Position numbers and translations under genes: made by a program. A DNA stretch of 64,000 nt, from positions 173,885,056-173,949,055 of the forward strand of contig OZ018326.1 of the NCBI GenBank assembly GCA_963969495.1. Reading direction: 5' to 3'. This stretch comes from Ceratothoa steindachneri. Lineage: Eukaryota; Arthropoda; Malacostraca; Isopoda; Cymothoidae. Positions 1 to 11,744 of the stretch are shown in pieces; the stretch's first letter is position 1, and the number at the start of each line of letters is the position of its first letter. The notes below the pieces were generated by a model, which worked only from the letters and a program-made list of their open reading frames with translations, searched no databases and had not been told where the DNA came from.

Positions 1-600
1 TTATCGAAGGCCTTATCGACGTCTTTATGATAGAGTGTTTTCTATCGTGCTGGTTGTGATTTCTGTATTGCTGGTGGAGTGGCTCCTCCTGAAGCCATAT
101 TGGAAAGAGAAGAGAAATTACTCCTCCTCCAGGAAATTTCGGAGGCGCGTGTTGACCATACGTTCGAGTATTTTTCCTAAGTAGTCTAAGGGAGCAATAG
201 GTCTGTAGTTGTTTGTTTGTTTAGGGTCTTTGTGTTATTTGTGCAGGAGAATGTTGTACCAGGCCTTGAATACTTTCGGGAAGTATCCAGAATCTAGAGA
301 TGCGTTATAAAAGGTGTATCAATGTTGGATAGATGTTTTTCGGCAAGTGTTGTATGATTATGGTTGGGAGAGCGGAAGGGCCTGGCGCACGTTTTCGTGT
401 TTTTCGTATATAGCGTTTTGTTTCCTCGATGGTGATTGGAGTGGTTAATGTAACTGCGTTGTCGAGCACTCCCAAGTCAATCATGGGAGGCCGGTTCTAG
501 CTAGAGGGCATGGAGACAGTACCACCCCTGGACCTCCTAGAAATGATCCTGTGCATGTGGTCTAGGGCGGCTAGGTGTGTGTATTTGGTCCCGATGGGAG
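1..600 (-). pseudogene. Reverse transcriptase remnant (Jockey-like LINE)
   Basis: Reading the minus strand toward position 1 gives recognisable RT blocks: SGYFPKVFKAWYNILL (about 300-245), NYRPIAPLDYLGKILERM (about 210-155), QYGFRRSHSTS (about 105-75) and DVDKAFDK at the very edge, which is the block holding the first catalytic Asp. These match the thumb-proximal to palm order of LINE RTs that polymerise cDNA on nicked target DNA. In-frame stops lie at about 234-236 and 118-120, and a frame change separates QYGFRR from DVDKAF, so no functional enzyme is encoded. The YxDD block would lie beyond the window. Confidence in RT identity is high; clade assignment is an inference. Confidence 0.75.
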
Positions 601-1049
601 CAGAATACTTCGAGGATATCATTCGTGTTGATGAGCGTGCGGTTGTTTATCTGTAGATTTATGGGCTTTGAGGGGTCCGTGCCCAACATTCTCTTGACGT
701 GCCGCCAGAAAAAGAAGGGGTAAGCGCGGCGAGCATTTTTCGCAGCGTGGATGATCTTGCTCTACTGAAACTTCATATCTAGCCGCAGCACTGCAGGATG
801 CGGGCACGGAGGAGCGTAGTGTTCTGTTTGCGTGAGTCTCTGCCAGAGTAATTGTTGTATATCGTAAAGAGACTTTATGTATGTATTGATAATGTAAAGT
901 GTTTTATGAGTGTGTATGTTTTGCGTTAGGTGTATGTATTGCGGGCTGTTTCTATGGTGTTTATTGGTGCCTTCTAGTTGTGTTCTATTTGTGGTGAGTT
1001 GGTCCCCTGAGATCGAGGTTATGTGGTGTGTTTGTGACAATGTTTTTTT

Positions 1050-1660
1050 GTAACTCTAAACATTTTATGTTTCTGTAATCTTATAGGGGCGGTGTGAGAA
1101 TTAGAATAGGTGAGGTAGAAAGTAGGAGACAGATGAGAATGTGGTTAGAATGAAGATGGGGTCTGGGGCTGTGTGACTATAGTATCTAGATGCGTGATCG
1201 TTCCGGAAGACCACGTCCGGGGACAATATCCTGCCGCGGAAGCAGTAGAACGTATATAAGGTAGGGCCGAAGTGATCGAAGCAAAACGGCTGCCAGGCAT
1301 CGACCAGATACCTTCCCGTAACGTATGTTGTTGCTAAAATTAATGTTGGATGTTGTACGTTTAGTTCTCCCACGAAAAAGAGTGCAAGATTGTGGTTTTG
1401 TAGCGCCCGAAGTTGGAAATCAATAGGCAGTTGTAGGCGTGAGGGTCTCTAATATGTGACAACTAGAATTGGACCAGTATCCACGTCTTCCTTGCAGGCT
1501 AAGAAGGAGTCGTCTCTTGTGTCTATGAGTGTGTGGTCTATATGGTGTTTTACTAGGATCGATAATCCTAGATAAGATGTCTGTGGGGTTAGATATGTGT
1601 GATAGCATGCAATTCTGAACCTAGTATTTAGGGAGTGCAGGCTGGTAGAGCTCACTAATA
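1050..1660 (-). pseudogene. Endonuclease remnant (Jockey-like LINE)
   Basis: Three minus-strand pieces in different frames fit an apurinic-type LINE endonuclease, which nicks target DNA. LSILVKHHI (about 1,535-1,560) resembles the (GGG)xxILVK strand. GELNVQHPTL (about 1,340-1,370) resembles the GDxNAxHP block. YCFRGRILSPDVVF (about 1,200-1,240) resembles the stretch before the catalytic S-D-H. The Asp of GDxN is Glu here (GELN), and no clear SDH follows. Frame changes between pieces show decay. The order and spacing relative to the RT at 1-600 support one element. Confidence 0.5.
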
Positions 1661-3350
1661 TTAAGTCTGAGTGTAGAGTGTTAATTAATCCAGTTAGAGA
1701 AGGTGTAGCGAATACCGTAGTAACTACATACGTTAAGTTGTACTAAACTCATGCGTCCTTTCATGGGCGAGAGCGCAGTCCACGTGTGGCTCTACGGTCC
1801 CCCATCTTCTGGCACACGGGTAGAATAGTGGGGGAAGAACCACACTGAGCTTCACGCGGTGTGTGTGAGGGTGGGGATGCTCGTTTAGTGAGCGTAGTGA
1901 GGGATCTTTAGTGTGCGGACTTAGGTGTCTGGAACGGGGGTGGGTGTCTTCTTTCAAAGGTGGTGGATGAAGGTCTGGAGACGTTACAAGTAGGACATGG
2001 AGTGGGTGTGGAGTTTAAAGTTGTTCTGGGGGTGGGGTTAGGTATAGCTGTTGATTTAGAAGCGAAGGTGGTTGTGGGGGGAGGGATGAGAGTAGAAGCG
2101 GGTGTAGGGGTGTGGACACGAGAGAGAGTAGGAGAAGGTTCGGGTGTAGGAGCTGGGTCGGATGTAGGAGAAGGATTGGATGTAGGAGCGGGGATGGGGG
2201 CAGGGCGGAGAGTCTGGGGATAGCATAGCGATTGGAAACGGTGATAGTGGGTGCGGAGGATCTGGAGAAGATATTGTCATAGGCAGGTAAGGGTTGGGCA
2301 GGAGCGAGTTGGTTGTGGAATTATAGATCCATTTGTGTGTATGTGAGTGTGGGAGTAGAGCTGGTCTTTTGTTTCTTTTTTCATCGACGAGGGCGAATAC
2401 CGCCTCCGGGAAGACGATATGCTCTACTCCATTGGCAGTATACATCTCCACCTATTTCCATTGCCACGGCTGAAAGCCTGATGGCCAGGGGAACTTTTGG
2501 GCTGACCTGTTGTGGGTCTACATGTGTGTCAAGTGTGTTCGGAGCTTGTGGGTTTGTGTGTGTGAGTGTAATGTGTGTGTTCAGGTAGTGTTTGAGTGTG
2601 AGTGCGTTCTGGCTGAGTGTGTGTATGAGTTTGGGGTGTGTGCGTGGGTGTAGGGAAGGCGGGGTATTGAGAGGTCTCCGGGGCTCCACATACAGTGTCA
2701 AAGGACCACGTGAGGATAGTTGGGGGTGGGGCAGGTGTAGTGTATATGTGTCTATGGGGGGGGGGCTGCGCATGACAAAAACCACCTGAGCTCGCTTTTC
2801 CGTGAGGGACTGGTATTTCATGTGCACTGCACTGTGGCGTGATTAACGTTATAGTTGATGCACAGGAGAGTGTTGTTTGTACATGCAGTGTAAAAGTGCC
2901 CTTTTAAGCTTCATTTGGAATAGACCTGGTCTGATGTGCACAACGATGTTAAGTGTCCCGCTTTGTAGCACAGGGGACTGGTTCGTCGAATGTGTATCTG
3001 ATTTTTTTTTATGATTACGTCTGGCAGCATCGTGTGCTGGTGTTTTTCTGCCAGCACCATCTGTGTGAAATTTTAGGGCTTCTGCGGACAACCTGAAAAC
3101 TAGTATGTATGTGTATTGTCGGGGTATTTATGATGTTTGTGATAGTCAGATCGAGTGTCCTTAATAGTTTTAGCGTGTCTTGTCGTGTTAGTGTGCATGT
3201 GTTTTTTTGTTTGTGAGAAGGAGGGTGGTCTCGACATCCATGGTGTGTTTGTGCGTAGGCACAGAGATTGGTTTTTTGCTTACTTGAGCAGTGGAGGGAT
3301 CCCCACCCCGCCGACATCACCCCATAGGTGACTCCAGCGATAAATGAAAA

Positions 3351-5952
3351 TGAATCAGATTAAGCCTGGAATGGCTCCTCGGAGGATGCAAAAGCATAGC
3401 GGACTTGATGATTGGTAGGGCCGAATTAACCATCTCCGCCTGAGGGTGCCGCCCCCTCGAACAGGTTTTCGGTTATTTCAGTTACGCAGAGCGTACACAG
3501 AGACGGGTGTGATTTCCTCTGTGATCATTGCCGGACCCACGGGGAAGGTAAGTACTCCCTGCATACGTGTATATGCATGCATGCATCATCTATTTATATT
3601 GATATAAGTATAAATTTTTCATGTATATCTGTCTATAATATCTACAATACAAATCTACAAAGTAAGAGATTATTTACTAAATCATAGAAATGCACATTTA
3701 TATTGTAGAAAAATATGCTACTCGTACCTCGAATTCGGACTTGTACTTTTATTTTCTTTCAAAAACCATTATTTTATATAAAAAACGCAATTCCTATATC
3801 GTTACTAAGGTTTCTAAAAAATAACACAACTTGTTAAAGGATTCCTTATATTTTATAAATGACCGAAAAGAGCTTCGCACCAATGATACTTCTGTGAGGG
3901 AGGTGGTCAAGATGTTAACTCCAGCATTAAATGGATCCACTTAGGATTGACAAAACTACACAACTTTAATGTGAATTCAACTCGTCATTCTTCAAAATGA
4001 ATCATTTATTCTTAGAAAATGATGATGTGATTGGATTTAGTGGGTCGAACCCTCGAGGTACGCAACCCTCCTAAGTATTTCCATGTTAGAAAATAAAGAT
4101 ATTTGCTAACTTCTATAGAAAGTTGCCGTAGGAAATCGCTTTTGATATCAGGATATAGAAGAACGCCGAGTTCCAAAGAATTACAACTTATTGGAATCTC
4201 CTGTCCTCATTTATCATTTTCTTTGCTTCTCCACACAATCATTCCCTTTATATTTACTTCATCATTCCATTTATATTTAAAATCCATTTTACGAGCAAAT
4301 TGAGGTCAAGAAAAGCTCGTACAAATTTTTATTCAACTATCAACTTATTAATATTTATATGAAATGACGATATTTTAAGACTGGCCCTAATATTTAAGGG
4401 TTTAACTACCAAAGGTTTGGTCAATGTCGTCGCGAAGCGGAATTTGGATTAAAAACTCTCCGTATGAGAGTTTAACTTTGAACCTTAAACAATGTTTTAT
4501 ATGATCGTGTTCTTGTCTGTATATGATATATAATCATTCTTCCCTCATAATTTTGGTTTTATGGGATTTAATAGCAAGTTTTGTTATTTGATTATGCCAC
4601 TCTTAATTTTGGAGAAAAGAAAGATTCAAAGTCCAAGTAAGTCAGGATTACGCTAAGAATAAAGAATAATTTAAAATAAACAGTTAAATATTCGATCTAA
4701 ATTTAAAAAATTCAAATGTCAAAAAACACCAATAATCTCTGTGGCAGCTACGCCTTAAAAAACAAATGTGATTTAAACTAATGAAATGATAACATTGAAG
4801 AAGTAAATAATATGAGGACATAACTAATAAATAATAGCGTGTCAAGATTATTAATGATTATAGTGAAATATTTTATTAATCCTCAAAACAAATCCTAGAT
4901 ATTTATAAGAAGGCTTACCGACTCCTTACATATATGTGTAGAAACTTCTCTATAAATCGAAGGGCAGAATTTTACTTCTCTACAACATTTGGATTTTTTC
5001 TCTTTACGCTGAAATAAGATTAGCCAAATGAAGTGTACCACGCTTAAAACATAATTCCTATAATAGAAGACATAATGAATTAAAACAAAACAGAACTCTA
5101 AACTACAGAATTAAAAATTTTCTTACTATGTTAATTAGGGAAATTTCTTTCAATATAACCATTCAGAAGAGAAAGAAGCAGTGGCATCAAGCTGAGCGAA
5201 CAAGAAATCGAAACCGACATTTCGAAGGATATTTTTACTCTCCAAAATTGTGAAGGCCTTGAACGCATCCTTAGTCGGGCTTGATAATAGCAACTTTCTT
5301 TTTAAAGGCCGTCTAGTGGACCGTAGCAAATTTGTAAAGATTAAATGAAGGATGTTGGTTCTTTGGTAGATCCATTGTCAGCTATAATTCCTATATTCAT
5401 ATTAAAAAATAATTTAAATGCAAACTTTAAGCCCAAATAGCTAGGCTGTTAGAATGCTTTCACTTCTTTTGAGAAAAACTGGCCAAATTATCAGAGGCCA
5501 TAAATACAACAGACGTTTGTAGGCGGAAGAATTTATGGATCAAAAGGAAAGGATGTATGAAACATTTCAAATTTAAAGCGATTAAATTCTAGAAAATCAT
5601 TCATGCCTAAAATACATTTTTTCACTTTATTTGCTTTAATCTTTCGTTCGTTAATTAGTATATTTTCTTCTAGGGAAATGTACAACCCCCTTAATTCAAG
5701 TAATTAAATATTCTAATAACATTCACGTGATAAATGGGATTTCTGTTTCAAAGGAACTGAGAGCGTTGACATAAATTCTCATATACATAAAATGTCATTT
5801 GATGATATGTAAAATTTAATTCGGACTGAAATGAAACATATGAGGAATATTTAAAAGTTGTTGTCTAAATGGATAAAACTTGTCTTTCAGTAATGAGTGC
5901 TTAAAAAGAGAAAATTCTGCCTCCAATTAACTAAATAACCCCTTTCATTCTT
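3351..5952. other. AT-rich spacer, no gene recognised
   Basis: Long AT-rich sequence with frequent stops in all frames. An open frame at 4,103-4,303 (+) is short and low-complexity in places, and I recognise no domain in it. There are no RNA genes, terminal repeats or satellites that I could support. Confidence 0.6.
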
Positions 5953-6400
5953 GATAATCATCATCACTAACTCTATAATTTAAGAAGGGGATTTTTTGGA
6001 GTATTTAAATAATAATTTCATCTTAGTTTGGTTATGACTTATGTTTTTTTACCAAAGTTATTTGTAATAATTCTTTTATAATATCAAAAACAAAATGGTG
6101 CAGTACAGAAATAAATATAAGTATCGAAATTTTGTGAATTTTTAAAACCCAAAAGAATTACAAATAGTGAAGTTCAGAAATTTATTTTTATATATCTTCT
6201 TCTATAACTATATTTTAGCAACGTGATATTTTGAAAGGGGGAAATTTAGTTTAGAGTTCATTTGTAAAATTATTAAAAATGGCAAAGATCCGACAACTTA
6301 TAAAAATTTAACCATGGCTGCTTTTTTTTAGATTTTAAATTTTAATCTTAGTAGCGAAGCGCAAGCTCCCCCGCAGGGGGGAGTGGCGAAGCCATTGCTT
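5953..6400 (-). repeat. ~450-bp dispersed repeat, copy 1 (inverted relative to copy 2)
   Basis: The reverse complement matches 34,949-35,396 over essentially its whole length, with scattered substitutions and small indels. One end is a GC-rich head containing a C-run/G-run hairpin (CCCCC-gcag-GGGGG) next to the motif TAGCGAAGCGCAAGCTC. The other end is a short (GAT)n-like tail. Between them, a phrase like TTCTGAACTTCACCATTTGT recurs at roughly 100-bp spacing. No coding potential. The asymmetric head plus short simple tail is like a SINE or a LINE 3' end, but that is inference. Confidence 0.8.
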
Positions 6401-8160
6401 GGTTTGATAGATAATCTTACTATATGTATTCGGACACAAACGAGGCAGTTTAAAGGACTTTATTTTCGATTTTGAGAAACGCACCTAATCCAATGGAGGA
6501 CATTAAGAAAAAAGATTTTTAAAACTGATTGTACAGGTGAGTATTCAACTTTGATGAAAATAAGAAAAATTGTGGAGATTGGTCAGAGGTACTAAATAGG
6601 AATACTAGTCAGGGATACTTGTGAGGGATATATGGCCTAGAATAGTCCTAACTCTTATTTCGAAAGAAATGCAGGAATTTGAGAGGAGAAAAGGGTTTGA
6701 GACAAACTGACGAACGACGCCCCCACAGACTTCTAAGGGGGAAAAAAATGTATATCTCCACTTCCTACCAAATAAAAATATCTTAAAGATTTTCATTGGT
6801 TATTTTGTTATATACTTAAAAATACGAGTATGTAGAAACCACGGCCAACTTTTGCAGCTGAATGTTTTTGCAGAAAAAGTTCGGAAAAAAAGTGCCATGT
6901 GTGGTAAATATTTTAGAGCGTACATAGAATAGTTTAATGAGGATAAGTGGGGCGATCTGGAGCGGGGGCGAGAACACAAATCTTCAGGACCTGACCAATC
7001 TGTGTGCGAGATCCCCTGACGCGCTTGGTTGACGAGAATAATCTCTATACTCAACATGTTAACTTCAGTCTGATTTTACCTGTAGCGGGAAATTATGAGG
7101 AATTTTGTCTTCAAAATGGTCTGAAGCCTGTTTGGCGTCGACAAAGAGCGCCAAGGAAGAAATTATACGACTCATAATTTCGATTATTTTTACAGGATTT
7201 TGAGTTTCTTTTATTTCGATTTTAATTCAAGTTTGTAATATTTGAATACGAGTCTAATATATGAACGAAATATTGTAATTTTATTCTAAAACATAAGTTT
7301 GATCATTAAAATGTATCCCATTATGAGGTATCTTGGATGTAATTTGATTGAGGATTTTGTTCTCTTGTGAAAGTAGAAGAAATATAGACATCCATATTAT
7401 TTTAGCTCCTTTTGCGCGAAGTACATTTATTTATTTACTCTATTTTCACTATTCATATATTAATGAGCCAATATAGGATTCTTTTGAATTTAATATCACC
7501 AAGTCCCATCCTCATACTTTAACATCCCCAAACATCATCAATTCTTTCAATTTTTTTACGGATTTTCAGGTTGAAGTGCATTTTTTGATGTACGCCCATA
7601 AAAAAAGCAAACCTTTTGAAAATTGTGCTTAATTATTTAACTTAAGTCCTCTATATCATATAAGGAATAACAATCATTTAAATTAGAAAATAATAATCCA
7701 AGAATTATTTATTAACAAGGGCGACTTGATCACTTTAGTTCTATACCTTGATTAGGAACATTCCAGATAAGTTCATCTCTCCTTATTTCATCAAAGATTC
7801 CTCGAAAACTTTGTAGGACAAATTCTCTCATCTTCGTGTTTATTATTTTAAAGGAAAACAAAAAATCACATATTATAATAAATTAGCTACCCAATATTTG
7901 CGTATCGGAATACAACCTCGTGATAAGATTGAAGAGAAAAGTAAACAGGAGAGAGCATTTAAGATTTTCCGCTACCTGCGGTAAGCGAGTAAGATTATAG
8001 GAAGATGGTGAAAGGTGCTGAATGTCGAAGATGACTAAATTTAATTGCATTCATGAATGATATAAAGAAAGATAAAGAGTTAGGAGTCATATTATTTTTA
8101 AATAATTCAATGATTGCATTAAATGGCTTTAGCTTGAGTCTGGGCAGTTGCCAAATGAAT
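6401..8160. other. AT-rich spacer with a doubtful RT scrap
   Basis: No gene supported. On the minus strand at about 7,100-7,160 a short reading, ALFVDAKQASDHFEDK, resembles an RT first-Asp block. Nearby, about 7,020, QARQGIS faintly resembles the RQGD block in another frame. Neither is followed by a YxDD motif, so I do not call a gene. The rest is AT-rich noise. Confidence 0.35.
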
Positions 8161-8164
8161 CGTG

Positions 8165-9075
8165 CTCCCATCTTCTCCATAAATCCATTCAAAGCTTTTT
8201 CCTAAATCCTTTCAGAGCGTACGAATCGTATGCAAGAATTCTAGAAAAGCGTTCGCATTGACTGCACATATTCGTTGAAAACACGCGCAATGTCTCTATA
8301 AATCCATTTAGAGACTTGGCATCGTCACTAAATATCCGTTTAAAGCGTTCGCATTGTCTTCAAAATTCCGTTTAGAACGTTCGCATAGCCTTCAGAAATA
8401 CGTTTGGGGTAGTTGCTTCGTCTCCATAAATCTGTTAGAGCGTTCGTTTCATCTCCATAAATCTGTTAGAGCGTTCGTTTCATCTACATAAATCTGTTAG
8501 AGGGTTCGTTTTGTCTCCATAAAACCATTTAGATGTTCGCTATATTTCTTAATTCTATTAAAGCGTTCGCATGGTCTCCATAAATCCGTTCAAATCGTTT
8601 TCGTCTTCTTAAATCCATTCAGAGAGTTAGCTTTGTCCTCCTAAATCCCTTAAATGTATTTTCATCGTCTCCATGAATCCGTACAGAGCCTTAGCATCGT
8701 CTCCATATATCCAATCTGAGCAGTCTCATCATCTCCATAAATCCGGTCAAGCCTTCGCATTGTCGCCTTTAATCCATCCAAAGCGTTTGCTTTGTCTTAA
8801 TAATCTCCATAAATCTGTTATAGAGTCTGCATCGTCTCTATAAATCAATTTAAAGCATTAGTAATATTTCCTAAATCCATTCAAAGCGTTCTCTTCGTTC
8901 CCATAAATCCAATAAGATCGTTCGCACGGCCTCCACAATTGCACTCAGAGCCTCGACATCTTCTCTAAAAATCAATTCACAGCGTTAGAATCGTCTCCAT
9001 AAATCCGGTCAGAATGTTCGCAATGTTTCCTAAAACAAAACAAAGCTTTGCATCGTCTCCATAAATCCGGAATGT
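8165..9075. repeat. Degenerate satellite, about 32-bp period
   Basis: About 28 imperfect head-to-tail units built on CTCCATAAATCCGTTCAGAG followed by CGTTCGCATCGT. Three successive units at about 8,420-8,515 are nearly identical, with a 31-bp step; elsewhere units vary by 1-3 bases in length. The period is not a multiple of three and every frame is stopped, so this is not a protein repeat. Edges are fuzzy on both sides. Confidence 0.85.
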
Positions 9076-10324
9076 GTTTCTAGGCTTGGCTATGTGCATA
9101 TGTTTGTTGATCTCGGGAACGCTTAAAATTTTGAATCGCCGGAGATCAAACCGGTCACCGCGGCGTGCAATTCCATAACTATAGCCATACGAACACTCAC
9201 TTTAAACTCCTCTATTTCCTAACTTTTTTCATACATGAATCCTCCCCTCGGGCAGCGTCTGCATTTGCGGACTCCGTTATCAGGACCAAATACACATGAA
9301 GTTTATCTTAATAGGTAAATTGACATCCCAGATCTCGAAATAGTAACTTCCTGTAAATATTCTCCCCACCCCCTCTTACCTCTTCCTCAAGCAGGATGAG
9401 TTTATAAGGCTTTATTAGTTTAAGTACTTCGTTAGGTTTAATTAGATTTTCTTATTTTAACCTTCCAAACTCATCAGACTTGAGGAAAATCCAACAAAGT
9501 ATCTACTACAGATTCGGTAAAATATAGTTGCGAATTAACTTTGAACAGTCAGCATTTATTTGTTAAGACGACTGACTTTCGCTTACCGGCTTTGTTGGCG
9601 ACATCTGGTCGCTTGGAAATTTGTAACTGTTGATGGAAAAAAGTTGATGAATCGTAGTTGATTTTTTGACTTATTAATCCATTAACGCCAAAATTTCTTT
9701 TGAGATTCTATATAAATTATATAATTTAAAAGTTAAAATAGATAGCAACCCAATTATTTAATACTACGACTTTCGAGAAAATCAAAGAATAGGAATAAAG
9801 TGTCTCAATAATAGCAAAACGTCAGATGTGTGAATAATCATATACAAGCAGGTGGGTTTAATATTCTTATTTTAAGTACGCTTAGAGTTAATGATCTAAA
9901 AAAGGATGCTACAAAATCTTTCGAGGAGTGTTCTTTTATCACAAGGTAAATCAACTAAACATATAAATTAAGTAGGACAAAAAAGTGAGAGGTCAAATTT
10001 TTAGGCAACTCAGATCTGAGGACGCAAAATAAAGAGAAATCTTGTAAGACAACGAAGAAAAGGGCTTAGCTAATTTCGGAATGCAGTGTTTAAGGTCTTG
10101 GATATAATTTAATTAGTCTCTGAATGAAAGATACTACACTGATCCATTTAATAGAATGACCTAAAAACTTAACTGGGGAAAAAAACGTGCTGAGTAATAT
10201 GATGCAACTCTAATATTATGTATGCACCGTCATGGCTAAAGGTTTAGAGACCTATAAATACTTTTATTTTTTTCATTCGTTTTTAAAATTTATGTGATGA
10301 GAATAATTATTGTAATATTTAAAT
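9076..10324. other. Spacer, no gene recognised
   Basis: Mostly AT-rich. A short, more balanced stretch at 9,090-9,300 shows no motif I recognise. All frames are well stopped. Confidence 0.55.
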
Positions 10325-10632
10325 GATCAAAGGTACAAAACATGCTTCATCAGCACCTTTCCTCAACACTTCACGACCAATTTAGGGATGATAACTCTAT
10401 TTTTAAGCATGATGGCGCACCATATCATAAAACAAAAGCAATAACAAAATGCTTGGCTAAAAATAAAACTTTGGAACCTTGGTGAGAAAATTGGCCAGAG
10501 ATGAGCCCAATAAAAATTTGTCGGCGATAATTATTAAACTGGCAGTTGATAAACAGAAGCGGCCTATTGTGAGACGTTGCGAGTGTTTATTGAACAAAAT
10601 TAGAGAAATATGAGTCAAGATATCAAAAAAAA
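10325..10632 (+). pseudogene. Tc1-like transposase C-terminal remnant
   Basis: A + strand reading gives IFKHDGAPYHKTKAITK (about 10,401-10,450), the Tc1 block around the second catalytic Asp. It is followed by WPEMSPI (about 10,492), the WPxxSPDLNPIE block. The downstream stretch 10,520-10,632 is recognisably the same DNA as 58,035-58,140, including the string CAAGATATC. Tc1 transposases cut and paste their element at TA sites. Here the frame is broken by stops, the first Asp region is missing, and the copy runs straight into a different transposase at 10,636. No terminal repeat was found. Confidence 0.65.
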
Positions 10633-10635
10633 GAT

Positions 10636-11593
10636 ATGGAAGTTGCTGATACAGATTCTAACATTAACAACAATACTAAAATTAGATGTCAAGAGTTCAA
10701 AAACCATCAGAACCCAAGAATTTGTGCAGCCCATACAAGACAAAATTCAAGAAAAACACTGAAATTCGATCAGTCCTTAAGGAGTAATTCAAGGACTCAT
10801 AATGCTTTATGTGATGCTGTAACTCAGTTCATATCAGGTAAGACGAAAGAGAATCGTTTGATCTGTGTAAAGCGCTTGCTCTCTATGATCAAATATCAAG
10901 AAGCTTGAATGCTTTGTTTTTCTCTGATGAGAAAAATTTCGACCACTACCAAAGAGTAAACAATCCAAGGAATGATAGATAGTTATGCAGAGTGCTGGGC
11001 GAGGTTCCATATGTAATGAGTACTATGTTTACAGCAACTGAGATGGTTTCGGGAGTCATTGGCAGTGAAGGGAAGGTCAAGCCCCCTCACATTTTCCCAG
11101 GTTTTAAGAATCACTGCTTCTACCTACACAGAGGTTTTTAGTAGGTTGCAAGGCCATGTATAAACAGAGTCCGCAAAGGAAGACCTTACACCTTACAGCA
11201 AGTCTTTGTACCATATAATATGGCCTGAATGAGCCAGGTATGGATGCGTGCGAATTTCTAGACCATGTTCCCCCAGACACATGACGTACTAGTTCACCCG
11301 CTCTTTATTGAGAGAGAAGTCAATCAACACCCTCAAAATACAACTCAATCTCTCAAGTCTACTATATCGCAGATACGTCCGAAATTGTTAAATATCAGCT
11401 GATTTGGAAATATCATCGATTCAGACCTCGAATTGAAGCAGGTATTGGGAATATTGATGAATTCATTGAAGAGGGGTGTTATAAAGATTTTCAAGATTAT
11501 TTGTACCGAATTTAAATACACGTTTTCTCTGATCTACAATGCGTTCTTTTCTTAATTTCTACAAGAATCTCAAGACACTAACGCACCCTGTAT
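10636..11593 (+). pseudogene. Mariner-like transposase remnant
   Basis: An open frame of about 90 codons at 10,636-10,908 (ending RLLSMIKYQEA) is followed, after a frame change, by LFFSDEKNFDHYQRVNNPRN (about 10,915-10,975), the block with the first catalytic Asp. Then come VMSTMFTATEMVSGVIGSEG (about 11,010-11,070) and KPPHIFPGF. Further on, RKGRPYTLQQ (about 11,172) corresponds to the block before the second Asp, and FRPRIEAGIGNIDEFIE (about 11,424) to the C-terminus. The end at about 11,582-11,593 (ACGCACCCTGTATA) looks like a terminal repeat reading TACAGGGTGCG inward. The left terminal repeat is missing; the element appears truncated against the Tc1 remnant upstream. Stops and frameshifts make it inactive. 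Confidence 0.7.
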
Positions 11594-11639
11594 ATGTATT
11601 TAGCAAGAGAAGTCAGTTCTTTCTTGAGGGTGTCAACCA

Positions 11640-11744
11640 AATATTTCATATTTAGAATTTTAAAAAACATGATGAAAATATAACTTTATTTCTGAAGTTG
11701 AAGTTTTTATGTATGACGAAGGGCTGGAGCTTAGTGAGCTTGGT
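11640..11744 (-). other. Unique 3' end of CR1 copy A
   Basis: Downstream of the RT active site, copy A stops matching B and C. It continues (minus strand) through about 100 bases containing AAATAAAG and a short T-run before AT-rich flank. It could be an alternative 3' terminus, a deletion junction to an unrelated sequence, or a second element. Confidence 0.35.

Larger units (their letters stand above)
1..3350 (-). mobile_element. Decayed Jockey-like LINE, 3' side cut by window edge
   Basis: The minus strand carries, in 5'->3' order, a CA-rich segment (3.35-1.7 kb), an endonuclease-like region (about 1.7-1.05 kb) and reverse-transcriptase blocks (600-1). This is the ORF1-EN-RT order of Jockey-clade non-LTR retrotransposons. 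No frame stays open for long: stops and frame changes are scattered throughout, so the copy is dead. The plus strand is strongly GT-rich between about 850 and 3,250, equivalent to a CA-rich coding strand, like the Jockey-type copies at 23-24.5 kb and 36.6-39.3 kb. The 5' limit near 3.35 kb is set only by the change to AT-rich sequence; no target duplication was found. The 3' part lies outside the window. Clade assignment is by motif recall. Confidence 0.6.

Noticed and set aside
1960..2223. Gly/Val-rich plus-strand frame resembling a structural protein
   Set aside because: It arises from simple GGNGTNGGAG-type sequence opposite the CA-rich LINE strand; no signal peptide, splice or start context.
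6950..7180. Reverse transcriptase call on the minus strand
   Set aside because: Only one short phrase (ALFVDAKQASDHFEDK) fits; no YxDD or NYRPI block follows, so it is noted only in the spacer entry.
8165..9075. CRISPR-like array
   Set aside because: Units are contiguous with no unique spacers, diverge in a graded way, and the genome is eukaryotic.
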